8,884 nucleotides of DNA from contig CAYGZA010000289.1 in assembly GCA_964354135.1 (NCBI GenBank), positions 1-8,884 on the forward strand, written 5' to 3'. The DNA comes from CAYGZA01 sp964354135 (lineage in GTDB: Bacteria > Planctomycetota > Planctomycetia > Pirellulales > Thermoguttaceae). Each line of letters opens with the position of its first letter. The first letter of the stretch is position 1. The notes beneath the pieces were generated by a model. That model saw only the letters and a list, made by a program, of their open reading frames with translations, was not told the DNA's origin and searched no databases. The translations under genes were made by a program, and so were the position numbers. Below are positions 1 through 8,200 of the stretch, one piece after another.

Positions 1-24
1 GCCTCGACATTGATCGTCCGTCAC

Positions 25-29
25 GAGGG
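25..29 (+). promoter_or_regulatory. Ribosome binding site of the CE15 esterase gene
   Basis: GAGGG lies 8 bases before the ATG at 38. An in-frame TGA at 11-13 with no ATG, GTG or TTG between it and 38 leaves this ATG as the only reasonable start. The promoter would lie before the window. Confidence 0.6.
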
Positions 30-37
30 TCTCAACC

Positions 38-1498
38 ATGCCAGGGCCTATCCTTGCCGTCACCCTGTTCGCAGTACTTTCCGTACCCGCCGCCAGTCAG
101 GAAGCAAAGTCGGCCGACCCGGCTCCACTCCAGTTGACTGCTCAGCAAGACCACAAGCTAATGATGCAGACGCTGAAGATCGAGTTTCTGCGACCGGGCG
201 CGGACGGCATGAACCCGAAGGCGCCGAATGCCGCGAACTACAACGAGTCGAAAGCCAACCCCTATCCCAACTTGCCCGACCCCCTCGTCCTGAAAAGCGG
301 CGAAAAGGTCACGACCGCCGAGCAATGGTGGAAGCAAAGGCGGCCTGAGATTGTCGAGGACTTCGATCGCGAGGTCTACGGTCGGATCCCGAAGAACGTG
401 CCCAAGGTGACTTGGGAGCTGGCTGGGGCGACCGCGGAGAAGGTCGGCGACGTGGCGGTCGTCACTAAGAGGCTCGTGGGGCACGTCGACAACTCCTCGT
501 ACCCGGCGATCAACGTGGACATTCAACTGACGCTGACCACGCCGGCCGAGGCAAAAGGGCCGGTGCCGGTGATGATGGAGTTCGGTTTCGGCGGATTCGG
601 CCCGAGGCCGGGCGGTCCGGTGGGCAGCGCGGCTGCGAAGAAGGCGGGAGATTCGAAACAGTGGAAGGCGATTCCGAAAGCCTGGCCCGGAGGCTTCGGG
701 GGCGGCGGCCCGTCCTGGCAGCGGCAGGTGCTCGCCAAGGGTTGGGGCTACGCCATCATCGTGCCCAACAGCATCCAGGCCGACAGCGGCGCGGGCCTGA
801 CCAAGGGGATCATCGGCCTGTGCAACAAGGGACAGCTCCGCACGCCGGAGGACTGGGGGGCGCTTCGCGCCTGGGCGTGGGGGGCGAGCCGCGCCCTCGA
901 CTATTTCGAGACCGACCGGGCCGTTGACGCCAAGCAAGTCGGGATCGAGGGGCTCTCGCGTTACGGGAAGGCGGCGCTGGTCGCGATCGCCTATGACCAG
1001 CGCTTCGCGATCGGCTTCATCGGCTCCTCGGGCGAGGGCGGGGCCAAGCTACACCGCCGTAACTTCGGCGAGCTGGTGGAGAACCTCACCGACTCGGGCG
1101 AATATCACTGGATGGCGGGGAACTTCCTCAAATACGGCGGCCCGCTGACCCCGGGCAACCTGCCGGTGGATGCCCACGAACTCATCGCCCTGTGCGCCCC
1201 ACGGCCTACCTTCATCAGCTACGGGGCGTCGACGGGCCCAGGGGCCGAGGGCCAATGGGTCGACCAGCGTGGGAGCTTCATGGCGGCCGCGGCGGCCGGC
1301 CCGGTCTACAAACTGCTGGGCAAGAAGGACATGGGAACTGCCGAATTCCCCGAGGTGGAAAAGGGGCTGACCGAAGGCGATCTTGCCTTCCGGCAGCATC
1401 GAGGCGGCCACACCACCGGCCCGAACTGGCCGACATTCCTCGCCTTCGCCGACCGCTACATCAAAGTCTCGCCTCCCCCGGCAACGAGCCGGCGGTAG
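38..1498 (+). CDS. Secreted CE15-type glucuronoyl esterase
   Basis: A 486-residue alpha/beta-hydrolase of carbohydrate esterase family 15. The family hydrolyses the ester between 4-O-methyl-glucuronic acid side chains of xylan and lignin alcohols. Residues 1-20 form a signal peptide with an AAS cleavage site and an unusually uncharged start. The nucleophile motif GLSRYGK (305-311) gives Ser307, with the family's Arg308 and Lys311 beside it. SGEGGA (331-336) supplies the likely acid Glu333, followed by the family-typical YHWMAGNF (356-363). LPVDAHELIALCAPRP (375-390) is another CE15 signature. The catalytic His is probably His458 in RGGHTT. A Gly-rich insertion at about 182-227 may border the active site. 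The gene stands 580 bases before the next one and need not be co-transcribed with it. Family assignment is firm; the natural substrate is inferred and another uronate ester is possible. Confidence 0.85.
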   Translation: MPGPILAVTLFAVLSVPAASQEAKSADPAPLQLTAQQDHKLMMQTLKIEFLRPGADGMNPKAPNAANYNESKANPYPNLPDPLVLKSGEKVTTAEQWWKQRRPEIVEDFDREVYGRIPKNVPKVTWELAGATAEKVGDVAVVTKRLVGHVDNSSYPAINVDIQLTLTTPAEAKGPVPVMMEFGFGGFGPRPGGPVGSAAAKKAGDSKQWKAIPKAWPGGFGGGGPSWQRQVLAKGWGYAIIVPNSIQADSGAGLTKGIIGLCNKGQLRTPEDWGALRAWAWGASRALDYFETDRAVDAKQVGIEGLSRYGKAALVAIAYDQRFAIGFIGSSGEGGAKLHRRNFGELVENLTDSGEYHWMAGNFLKYGGPLTPGNLPVDAHELIALCAPRPTFISYGASTGPGAEGQWVDQRGSFMAAAAAGPVYKLLGKKDMGTAEFPEVEKGLTEGDLAFRQHRGGHTTGPNWPTFLAFADRYIKVSPPPATSRR

Positions 1499-1817
1499 CC
1501 GTCCAAGGAGTAGCGGCCGAGAAGGCGAGAATCGCTTGCCGCTCCCAGTCTTCCAGTGTACTGCCAGACACCATCCTGAAGGCCTTCGCCTTGATGATCA
1601 CGGCGTTTCCGTCGGAAGAGCGTGCCCTTGTGCGCGTCGGTTCCGACACACTTCCGCGCGTTAGGGGGCGTGCGGCCGACGGAATGTGACCAATAGTCCC
1701 AACAAGTCGTCGCGCGTGAGACACGTCAACAAACGACCCTATTTCGGGGCTGACTGGGCGACAGGGCAGCCGCGAACGCCGACCGAGTTGATGGGGCACT
1801 TTTTCCGACAAGGCCAA
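1461..1817 (-). CDS. Doubtful minus-strand ORF in the spacer, no recognised family
   Basis: An open frame of 118 codons runs against the main direction and overlaps the last 38 bases of the esterase gene. I do not recognise the product. The part from about residue 71 to 107 reads like ordinary protein (segment VIIKAKAFRMVSGSTLEDW), and in a hand count 28 of 38 codons there end in G or C. The N-terminal half is Arg-, Ser- and Pro-rich, as in spurious GC-rich frames. It could be a small real gene, the decayed end of an older gene, or chance. Low confidence. Confidence 0.2.
   Translation of the reverse strand: MALSEKVPHQLGRRSRLPCRPVSPEIGSFVDVSHARRLVGTIGHIPSAARPLTRGSVSEPTRTRARSSDGNAVIIKAKAFRMVSGSTLEDWERQAILAFSAATPWTATAGSLPGEARL
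1735..1750 (+). repeat. Diverged copy of the ACCGTATTCCGGGG repeat
   Basis: GACCCTATTTCGGGGC matches GACCGTATTCCGGGGC at 8770-8785 in 14 of 16 positions. It lies in non-coding sequence on the other side of the cluster. The match is short and could be chance; no longer similarity is obvious around it. Confidence 0.3.
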
Positions 1818-1978
1818 GGTTCAGGGTAGCGCCCGCTGCCGGACGCTGTGATCGGCTCCGAGCGCGATGTGGACGTTCAGCGGCAACCATCTTCTCATCA
1901 AGGGTAGGGTTCCCGACAAGGTTCGGTCAAACCAACGATTAGTGAGACTCGCCAATAGAAGCGGGAGGAACAAGGTTG

Positions 1979-1987
1979 TGCTAAGAT
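1979..1987 (+). promoter_or_regulatory. Possible extended -10 promoter for the GH29-like gene
   Basis: TGCTAAGAT fits an extended -10 element (TGn followed by a hexamer with 4 of 6 matches to TATAAT). No -35 box is seen at 16-18 bases. The start at 2079 would have a leader of roughly 85 bases. The 13-mer TAAGATGGATGGC that begins here recurs at 3213-3225, before the next gene, which raises the chance that the motif is functional. Confidence 0.35.
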
Positions 1988-2066
1988 GGATGGCACTGCG
2001 GGTTCAGGTCGGTCTCAAGACGCATCGTTCAGTGCCACCGGACAGATCCCACAGAGGCCGGTTCCT

Positions 2067-2070
2067 GGAG
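2067..2070 (+). promoter_or_regulatory. Ribosome binding site fixing the start at 2079
   Basis: GGAG is 8 bases before the ATG at 2079. The upstream in-frame ATG at 1986 would add 31 residues before the signal peptide and overlaps the possible promoter, so the internal ATG is preferred. Confidence 0.65.
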
Positions 2071-2078
2071 TCCCTGTC

Positions 2079-3179
2079 ATGGTAAGCTCGCGACCGCGTT
2101 CCGACAGATTTCCCTTGACGGCTGTGGCTGCTGGGATTCTTGCCCTCCTGGTATTTGGTCTGCTTCCAGCCCATGCCAGCGCCGGCAGCGGTGATACAAG
2201 CTGGATGCTCAAGGCCAAGTATGGGATCTTCGTCCACTATCAGTACCGGATCTTGCTGGGTTATTCGGTGGCAACGAAGCCCCAATTCCCGCAACCTTCG
2301 CGGATGACGGCGGAGGGATGGAACCGGTTTGTGGATGGATTTGACGTCAAGGGTTTCGCCGAGCAGATGGCCCAGGCGAAGGTGGGCTGGGTCATCTTCT
2401 GTATCGACGACCACTATTTCGCCTGGCCCTGCGCCCCCAATAAGGCATTCAGCGACTTCACCGGCTATGCGCCCGGCGAGAAGTGTTCGCGCCGCGATCT
2501 GGTCATGGACCTGGCGGATGCTCTCAACGCCAGGCGCGTCAAGTTGATCTGCTACTTTGCGGGGCTGAACGGTTACATGAAGGAACCCAGGGTTTCCGCG
2601 GGGTTGATGGACAACGGCGCTGACCGAGGCAGCATGAACGAAAAGAGGCCGCCGGCGGCGGAGTGCAGCAAACGCCGGCTCGCGGTGCTCAGGGAGTACG
2701 CTGACCGCTACAGGGACAAGGTCGCCGGATGGTGGTTCGATGGCGTGGAACTCGACACCTACCGGGCGGAGCCCGATGACTGGTGGACGATCAATGCCGT
2801 CGTCCATGCCGCCAATCCCAGGGCCGTGATTGCTTTCAGTTACGGTCGCAACGAGCAAGCCTGCGTCTGCAAGGGAATCGACGATTACACGGGTGGGGAC
2901 ACGTGGAGCAAACAGGACCTCAAACGATTCACACCTGCGGACCTGCCAGCTCCGCAAGGCGTTCTCTGGCACGGGAAGATCTACTGTGGCAACGTCTATC
3001 ATGGCCAGGGCGATGCCTGCCAGTTCAGCGATCGGGAGTTGATCGACTGGGTCACAACCTGCAACCGCCAGGGTGGGGTCTGCACGCTCGACTGGCCGTT
3101 CGACCCCAGGACCGGCCTCCTCAAGGGATTTGGCATCGCGCAGTTGAAACGGTTGGCCCAAGGCGTGAAGAAAGATTGA
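2079..3179 (+). CDS. Secreted divergent GH29-like glycosidase (alpha-L-fucosidase superfamily)
   Basis: A 366-residue exported protein with a TIM-barrel fold related to GH29 alpha-L-fucosidases. Starting at 2079 gives a textbook Sec signal peptide: basic residues 5-10, hydrophobic 12-29, ASA cleavage near 35. WMLKAKYGIFVHY (42-54) corresponds to the GH29 AKFGIFIHW strand. GWWFDGVELD (217-226) corresponds to the nucleophile strand and puts Asp221 in the nucleophile position. The canonical HHDGF motif is absent; the equivalent place reads IDDHYFAW (109-116). There is no C-terminal beta-sandwich, so it is shorter than a typical fucosidase of 450-600 residues. The next gene, 81 bases on, encodes a canonical GH29 enzyme; the two may be co-transcribed and may be diverged relatives. 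Substrate is unknown; it may act on a sugar other than fucose or be catalytically weak. Confidence 0.7.
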   Translation: MVSSRPRSDRFPLTAVAAGILALLVFGLLPAHASAGSGDTSWMLKAKYGIFVHYQYRILLGYSVATKPQFPQPSRMTAEGWNRFVDGFDVKGFAEQMAQAKVGWVIFCIDDHYFAWPCAPNKAFSDFTGYAPGEKCSRRDLVMDLADALNARRVKLICYFAGLNGYMKEPRVSAGLMDNGADRGSMNEKRPPAAECSKRRLAVLREYADRYRDKVAGWWFDGVELDTYRAEPDDWWTINAVVHAANPRAVIAFSYGRNEQACVCKGIDDYTGGDTWSKQDLKRFTPADLPAPQGVLWHGKIYCGNVYHGQGDACQFSDRELIDWVTTCNRQGGVCTLDWPFDPRTGLLKGFGIAQLKRLAQGVKKD

Positions 3180-3212
3180 CGAGGCACGCGTCATGGCGTT
3201 GTCGGAGGTGGA

Positions 3213-3225
3213 TAAGATGGATGGC
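3213..3225 (+). promoter_or_regulatory. Repeat of the TAAGATGGATGGC motif, possible -10 element
   Basis: This 13-mer is identical to 1982-1994, before the preceding gene. TAAGAT could be a -10 hexamer, placing a transcript start about 35 bases before the ATG at 3261. There is no good -35 box and the TG is two bases from the hexamer rather than one, so the promoter reading is weaker here. Confidence 0.3.
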
Positions 3226-3260
3226 GGAACGTTTGGGGCCTATGACATTAATGAGACACC

Positions 3261-4874
3261 ATGAACGGAACCGGGTCATGCACGTATTTGCGGCGGACAT
3301 TCCTCAAGGGTGTGGCAGCCGTAATGGCCTGCCCCCGCGTGATCGCCGCCTCGGCACAGGCTGATGAGCGGGCGGCCGCCGCAAAACGTCGAGTGTACGG
3401 TCCAACCTGGGAGTCGTTGGATCATCGGCCTGTGGCCGCGTGGTGGCTGGATGCGAAGTTCGGGGTCTACGTGCATTGGACGCTTGCGTCGGTGCCCGGC
3501 TGGGGAAATCACTCCTCGTTCTACTGGCCCAATCTGCTCAAGAGCCGCCAGATGGAATCGGCCGGCCCGCGTCCGGCGAGGAATGACATCGCCGAGGAGT
3601 ATATCGGCCTCTGGGAATTCCATGTTCGCACTTACGGGCGGGATTTCCGGTTCCAGGATTTTGCGCCCGTGTTCCGGGCCGAGGCGTTTGACCCGGACCG
3701 ATGGGCCGCGGTGTTCGCCCGCTCGCAGGCGAAGTACGTTGTCTTGACGGCCAAGCACCACGATGGCTTCTGCCTCTGGCCCAGCGCCGAGGCGAGCAAG
3801 TCGTGGGGCCGCCCGTGGAATGCGAACGATATTGGTCCCAAGCAGGACCTAGTGGGCAAGTTGACCGCGGCGGTGCGCCGACGCCGCATGAAGATGGGAC
3901 TCTATTATTCCTTCTTCGAATGGTACAACCCGTTATGGCTGGCGGACCGGCCACGTTTCGTTCGCGATCACATGCAGCCGCAACTCCGGGATCTGGTGAC
4001 GCGATACAGGCCGGATGTCCTCTGGGCGGATGGCGAATGGGACGGCCCAGAGAGCTTGTGGAAGGGCCGCGAGTTCCTCGCCTGGCTATTCAACGAGTCT
4101 CCTGCCCCGGAGATTGTGGTCAATGACCGCTGGGGCCAGGGGTGCCGCCACAGGCACGGCGGCTTCTATACCACGGAATTCACGCCGGGCATGCAAGACG
4201 GACGTCACCCTTGGGAAGAGAACCGAACCATGACTCGGCCCCGGGCTTATGATGCCGAAGGCCGGCCGCTCTGGTACGACTGGGTTTTCAACCGGCAGCT
4301 CACCCTGGCGAACTACTATTCGGCCCGCGAGCTGGTCCTGACACTGGTGGACACCGTCAGCCGCGGCGGGAACCTGCTCTTGAACGTCGGGCCGGCGCCG
4401 GACGGAACGCTGCGGGTGATCGAGGAGGAGCGGCTCACTCAGATCGGAGACTGGCTCAAGGTGAATGGAGAAGCGATCTTCGGGACCCGCCCCTGCGTCC
4501 AGAGTTGCCAGTGGAGCACCGGCGAGCGGCCCAGGATCGATTATAACCGTCAGTGGCGTTACCCCTACGATATTGCCGCGATCGCCGGGAGCTCCAGCGC
4601 AGGCCGAGCCGCTGTTGAGGCCTTCTTTACCGGGAAGGGCGATACCCTCTACGCGATTCTGCCGCGCTGGCCATCCCATCCCCTGGTTCTCCGGGACGTC
4701 CGTCCTTCGAGGCAAACCGTCGCGATGATGCTGGGGTCGGGAGAGCGTTTGAAGTGGAGATCGATGGACGGAGGCATTGCCGTGGAGGTTCCGCCGTTGT
4801 CCGTTGACCAGCGACCTTGCGAGCACGCGTACACGATCAAGCTGGAGCACGTCGAGAAGGACCGGCCCGGGTGA
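3261..4874 (+). CDS. GH29 alpha-L-fucosidase with Tat signal
   Basis: A 537-residue retaining alpha-L-fucosidase that removes terminal fucose from glycans. The N-terminus carries a twin-arginine motif, LRRTFLKG (10-17), then a hydrophobic stretch and an AQA cleavage site near residue 34, so it is probably exported folded. GH29 signatures occur in order: DAKFGVYVHW (64-73), TAKHHDGFCLWPS (163-175), PDVLWADGEWDG (251-262) with nucleophile Asp257, and IVVNDRWG (285-292). TTEF (304-307) and WEENRTM (318-324) follow; Glu306 is a candidate acid/base. SRGGNLLLNVGPAPDG (367-382) and IGDWLKVNGEAIFGTRP (395-411) close the barrel region. A C-terminal domain follows. A TGA at 3252-3254 blocks any earlier start. 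The ribosome binding site is poor (only GAGA close to the ATG), suggesting weak or coupled translation. A lipobox reading at VMAC (21-24) is possible but poor. Confidence 0.93.
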   Translation: MNGTGSCTYLRRTFLKGVAAVMACPRVIAASAQADERAAAAKRRVYGPTWESLDHRPVAAWWLDAKFGVYVHWTLASVPGWGNHSSFYWPNLLKSRQMESAGPRPARNDIAEEYIGLWEFHVRTYGRDFRFQDFAPVFRAEAFDPDRWAAVFARSQAKYVVLTAKHHDGFCLWPSAEASKSWGRPWNANDIGPKQDLVGKLTAAVRRRRMKMGLYYSFFEWYNPLWLADRPRFVRDHMQPQLRDLVTRYRPDVLWADGEWDGPESLWKGREFLAWLFNESPAPEIVVNDRWGQGCRHRHGGFYTTEFTPGMQDGRHPWEENRTMTRPRAYDAEGRPLWYDWVFNRQLTLANYYSARELVLTLVDTVSRGGNLLLNVGPAPDGTLRVIEEERLTQIGDWLKVNGEAIFGTRPCVQSCQWSTGERPRIDYNRQWRYPYDIAAIAGSSSAGRAAVEAFFTGKGDTLYAILPRWPSHPLVLRDVRPSRQTVAMMLGSGERLKWRSMDGGIAVEVPPLSVDQRPCEHAYTIKLEHVEKDRPG

Positions 4875-4913
4875 GTGTTGCTGCGTCAAGGTAACCTTCA
4901 CGTTCGGTTCGCA

Positions 4914-4943
4914 GACGTCCCGCGAAGTCATCCCTTTTTTCGG
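4914..4943 (+). repeat. Direct repeat unit A (67-base spacing)
   Basis: Unit A and the unit starting at 4981 share GACGT-x-CCG-x-GAAGTCAT (17 of the first 18 to 19 positions apart from two substitutions), then CCCTTT after a one-base indel. Unit A extends into CGGAC-3 bases-TCGAAAAA (4941-4956), which recurs at 8753-8768. On the minus strand it gives short readings such as KKGMTSRDV, which look like repeat translations, not gene products. Confidence 0.6.
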
Positions 4944-4980
4944 ACGCCTCGAAAAACCACCCATTGATGACACGGCTCTC

Positions 4981-5010
4981 GACGTACCGAGAAGTCATAC
5001 CCTTTCTGGG
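4981..5010 (+). repeat. Direct repeat unit B
   Basis: Second copy of the unit at 4914, offset by exactly 67 bases over the shared GACGT...GAAGTCAT core. It diverges after CCCTTT, ending in TCTGGGAAAGAGG rather than TTTCGGACGCC. Confidence 0.6.
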
Positions 5011-5076
5011 AAAGAGGCCTGACCGGCGAAGTGCCCCCAAATTGGCCATCGGCGCGCCCTGAATTCCGAACGTATC

Positions 5077-5104
5077 TTGACACTGCTCGCACACCCGCTA
5101 GATT
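5077..5104 (+). promoter_or_regulatory. Sigma70-type promoter for the metallopeptidase gene
   Basis: A perfect -35 TTGACA (5077-5082), a 16-base spacer, and -10 TAGATT (5099-5104, 4 of 6 to TATAAT). It is the best promoter-like sequence in the window and lies in a spacer upstream of a large gene. Transcription would begin near 5111. It suggests the peptidase gene has its own transcript, independent of the fucosidases. Confidence 0.55.
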
Positions 5105-5260
5105 GAGGGGGCAACGACTCCCGGGTGTTCCAAGAAGCGAAGGTTCGATGTGATCCCACGACCACATGAAATCGTTCCCCTCGGCCTGACCAGGCGACCG
5201 TCGATCGAAGTCCAGCAAGTGTTCTCGGCACCCTTCTCCTCGTTCCACTAAGGTCGATCC

Positions 5261-8200
5261 ATGCCACGACGAGCGGTATCATTCACGTCGAGGAGCAAGC
5301 GGTCTTACCAGGAGGAATCGCTCATTCGATGGATCAGCCTTTCGTTGGTTCTCCTGGTATCGTGGTTCGGACCTTCGGTCTTCGCTGGACCCGAGGAATT
5401 CCGCGTGGTTCGGGTCACTGTGTCGGTTGTCGACCCTCAGGGACAACCGGTACCTGGAGCCCAGGCACGGGTCTATTCTGAGGACTGGCACATGCGGTTT
5501 CCACGAAATTCCGATGAAGTGACCGACGCACAAGGCCAATGCATGTTCAAGGTGCCGGTGGGCCGTTACAGTTGCTTCGCGGGAGGCCCGCTTTCATATA
5601 CAGACCTCCATCCAGGACAGGGGCTTTACGTGGTCCGTGGACCGCTGGACATTCGCGATTCGTGCACAGTCGTCTTGCAGCCGGACAGCTTCATTCGAGT
5701 CAAAGTCACAGGCGATGGCGGATTACCTCTTCCTTTTGGACGATTGCAGGCCTGCGAGAGCAGTCATGCCCCATGGATCCTTCAGCCCCAGGTTGGAGTG
5801 ATCCGCAACGGAAGAATCGACCTCGCGACGAACTCGGGGTACCGATACCATCTGGTGGCGCACAATCTCTACGAGGAGGGGCAAGTTGCGCTCCTCCTGG
5901 GTAAGGCGAACGTGGCGGCGGGGAGCGAGCTGTGGCTAAGGGGAGACCTGCCGTCCGGACTCGCACGGCTCCGCGTGGAAGTCTTGGACGGCAACGACCG
6001 ACCCGGAAAAGCCACCGTCCGCTTCGACATTCCTGAACTGTCCAGGGGTTGTCTGTATGCCGCACATGGAATAAGCGGCTCCCGAGACTACGTGCTCACG
6101 CCCATGCTGCTCGGCCTTTCCTATGAGATGCGAGACGAACGAGGTTGGTGTGTCAGCTCACCACGATATTGCCGACTGCAAGGAGGAAGTTCGCGATTCG
6201 TTCGTTTCGGCGGTCGTCTTGCCGTCACACCGCGAATCAGCGACACGTTCGGCTACACTGAATTCCTCGTTGACGCGATGGACCGTGGCGGAAACCAAAT
6301 CGCGCTCGCCGTAGATCCGCGGGGCAATCGAGATTTCTCGGTTACAGTTCTGAAGAAAGGCCGGCCGCTTTTCTCTGGGCAACTGAAGGCGGAAGGAGCA
6401 CCTCTCGCGCTGGCTGGTTATATCCAGGACGACCTCGGAGCGAATGGCGATCTTGAGTTTACCGCGTCTCTGGACTTCTGCCCGCTTGGACGACATGAGT
6501 TGCGTGGCCACTTGATTCCCAACGTGCGGTGGCAACAGACACGCGCCGGCCCCTTTCTTTTGGGGACTCCGGAAGGCTACACGACCCAAACAGCAGTGGT
6601 GGCGAAACTGATTGAACGCATTACCGAGGCGCAGGCTGGCACCGTGGGCGCGAGGCCGGCAGCCAAGGACTTCCCCGTTTGGATCAAGACAAACCCGATC
6701 TTTGCGCGGCCGGGGAAACCCGGCGGACTCAATGCCTGCTTCTTCGACTGGTTCTTGGCTCTCGATCCGGCTGCCGTGGAGTCGAACTGCGATTTCGTTC
6801 TCCCCCACGAAATCGGGCATATCATGCAGGGGTCCGGTGACAAAGCCAGCCCTGGTTGGTATGTGGGACTGGCCAATGAGGCTCAAGCCAATCTCTTGGG
6901 CTTCGCGGCGAAATCCTCGCTCTACTCCGCACGCACGGCGTGGATGGATGCAGGGGAGATCCTCAACCTGAGGTTCGTCGAGAACTGGGAAACCCGCACG
7001 CCCATACCCCCTGTGCACGGGTATAATCTGCCGAACTTCTATGTACTGAAGCGATTCGGCTGGAAGCCGCACCAGAGGAACAACGCCATATCCTGGCTGC
7101 GCACAGGAGATTACGAACGACTCCTGGGCATGATTGGCTTAACCAAGGTCGAGGCCATGACTGCCCTCCTTTCCTACCTCTGCGATCAGGACCTTTGCTG
7201 GCTCTACCGCTTGGCCGACTTCCGGGTAAGGGAGAAGCACGTCCATGCTGGAATGAGACTCCTATCCAAGAACCTCCTCAGCTTGGGCTATCCCACGGGT
7301 CGCATAATCCTGTGCGATCCTCCAGGAAGTCCGCTGTCCTTTCCCCTGCATGTGGCGAATAACACAGAGAAGCCTCTAACGGTTCAGTTGCGATTGGAGC
7401 CAGAAACGGAGGGCTGGAAGCACAAGCCACTGGAGTTGCCGGGGGGAAGCGGGGCTGACCTGCAGGTCCAGACGCGACCGAAGCCGGAGTTGGCAACCGA
7501 TTTCACTCTTTCTGCAGCGGCTACGCCCGAACTATGCAATACGATCAAGATTACCTACTGCCCTGTGCAGCCTGCGGCCCTAACCGACGGCACAACCGCA
7601 GACACGTTCCCCTGTCTGCTTCCAACTCGCCACGGGTTGTTGCTCGCCTGGAAACGCCGCGGCAGCATAGCCGTCGGGAAGTTCGACAAAGAAAGACTGG
7701 GATTCGTTCAACTGGTTTCCGAACAATCGTCCTATCCTCGTTTGCTCGAATTGAAAGAGGGCAAACTCTGGCTGGCCTACAATGCTGACCGCAACGGTGC
7801 CGGTAATATCTTCTTTCGGACCAGCGCCGATGGCGGAGCCACGTGGACTGCGGAGCAGCAAATCACGTTTGCTAAACCGTACGTGACGTGCGGAGCAGCT
7901 CTCGCTGAGGACGTCCATGGGGCGGTGTGGGTCGCGTGCAGCAACGGCATAACGATGTCACGAGACGCGGGGAAGACATGGACTCAGCCACGCCCGATTG
8001 CCGACATGAGCAATGGTTGGTTCAATCTGCTGCCAGTGCCTCCGACGGGGATGCTTGCAATGATTGGTTGCGCGTCTTTCGATATCAGTATCACGTATGA
8101 CTCCGGCACAACCTGGCCACCGTTTCGCACAATCGACGCCTACCCGCGTTCTTCGGTCAGTCCGCCCTATCCATTTCCTTACCTTTTGCGAGGGAGGTCC

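Larger units (their letters stand above)
1499..2078. other. Long spacer between esterase and first GH29-like gene
   Basis: No confident gene is seen in these 580 bases. They contain the doubtful minus-strand frame, a 16-base match (14 of 16) to repeats near the window's end at 1735-1750, and a possible extended -10 promoter at 1979-1987. No convincing terminator hairpin follows the esterase stop. Confidence 0.6.
4875..5260. other. Spacer with direct repeats and a promoter
   Basis: These 386 bases hold no convincing gene. The first part contains two direct-repeat units 67 bases apart (4914-4943 and 4981-5010). The second has a promoter with a perfect TTGACA at 5077-5082 and a leader of about 150 bases. 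The leader contains ATG-TGA at 5149-5154 and a seven-codon frame from 5164, neither with a clear binding site of its own. Confidence 0.7.

Noticed and set aside
1986..2078. Upstream ATG at 1986 as start of the GH29-like gene
   Set aside because: It buries the signal peptide 31 residues inside, lies within the possible promoter, and lacks the GGAG spacing of ATG 2079.
2004..3194. A 396-codon minus-strand open frame opposite the GH29-like gene
   Set aside because: The + strand frame has a signal peptide and GH29 motifs; the antisense product is His/Pro/Arg-rich with no recognisable domain, as expected from a GC-rich shadow.
4086..4973. A 295-codon minus-strand open frame over the fucosidase end and spacer
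   Set aside because: It is opposite conserved GH29 motifs, and its beginning is a translation of the direct repeat.
6158..7072. A 304-codon minus-strand open frame inside the peptidase gene
   Set aside because: It lies opposite the HEIGH region of a clearly real gene and has no recognisable motifs.
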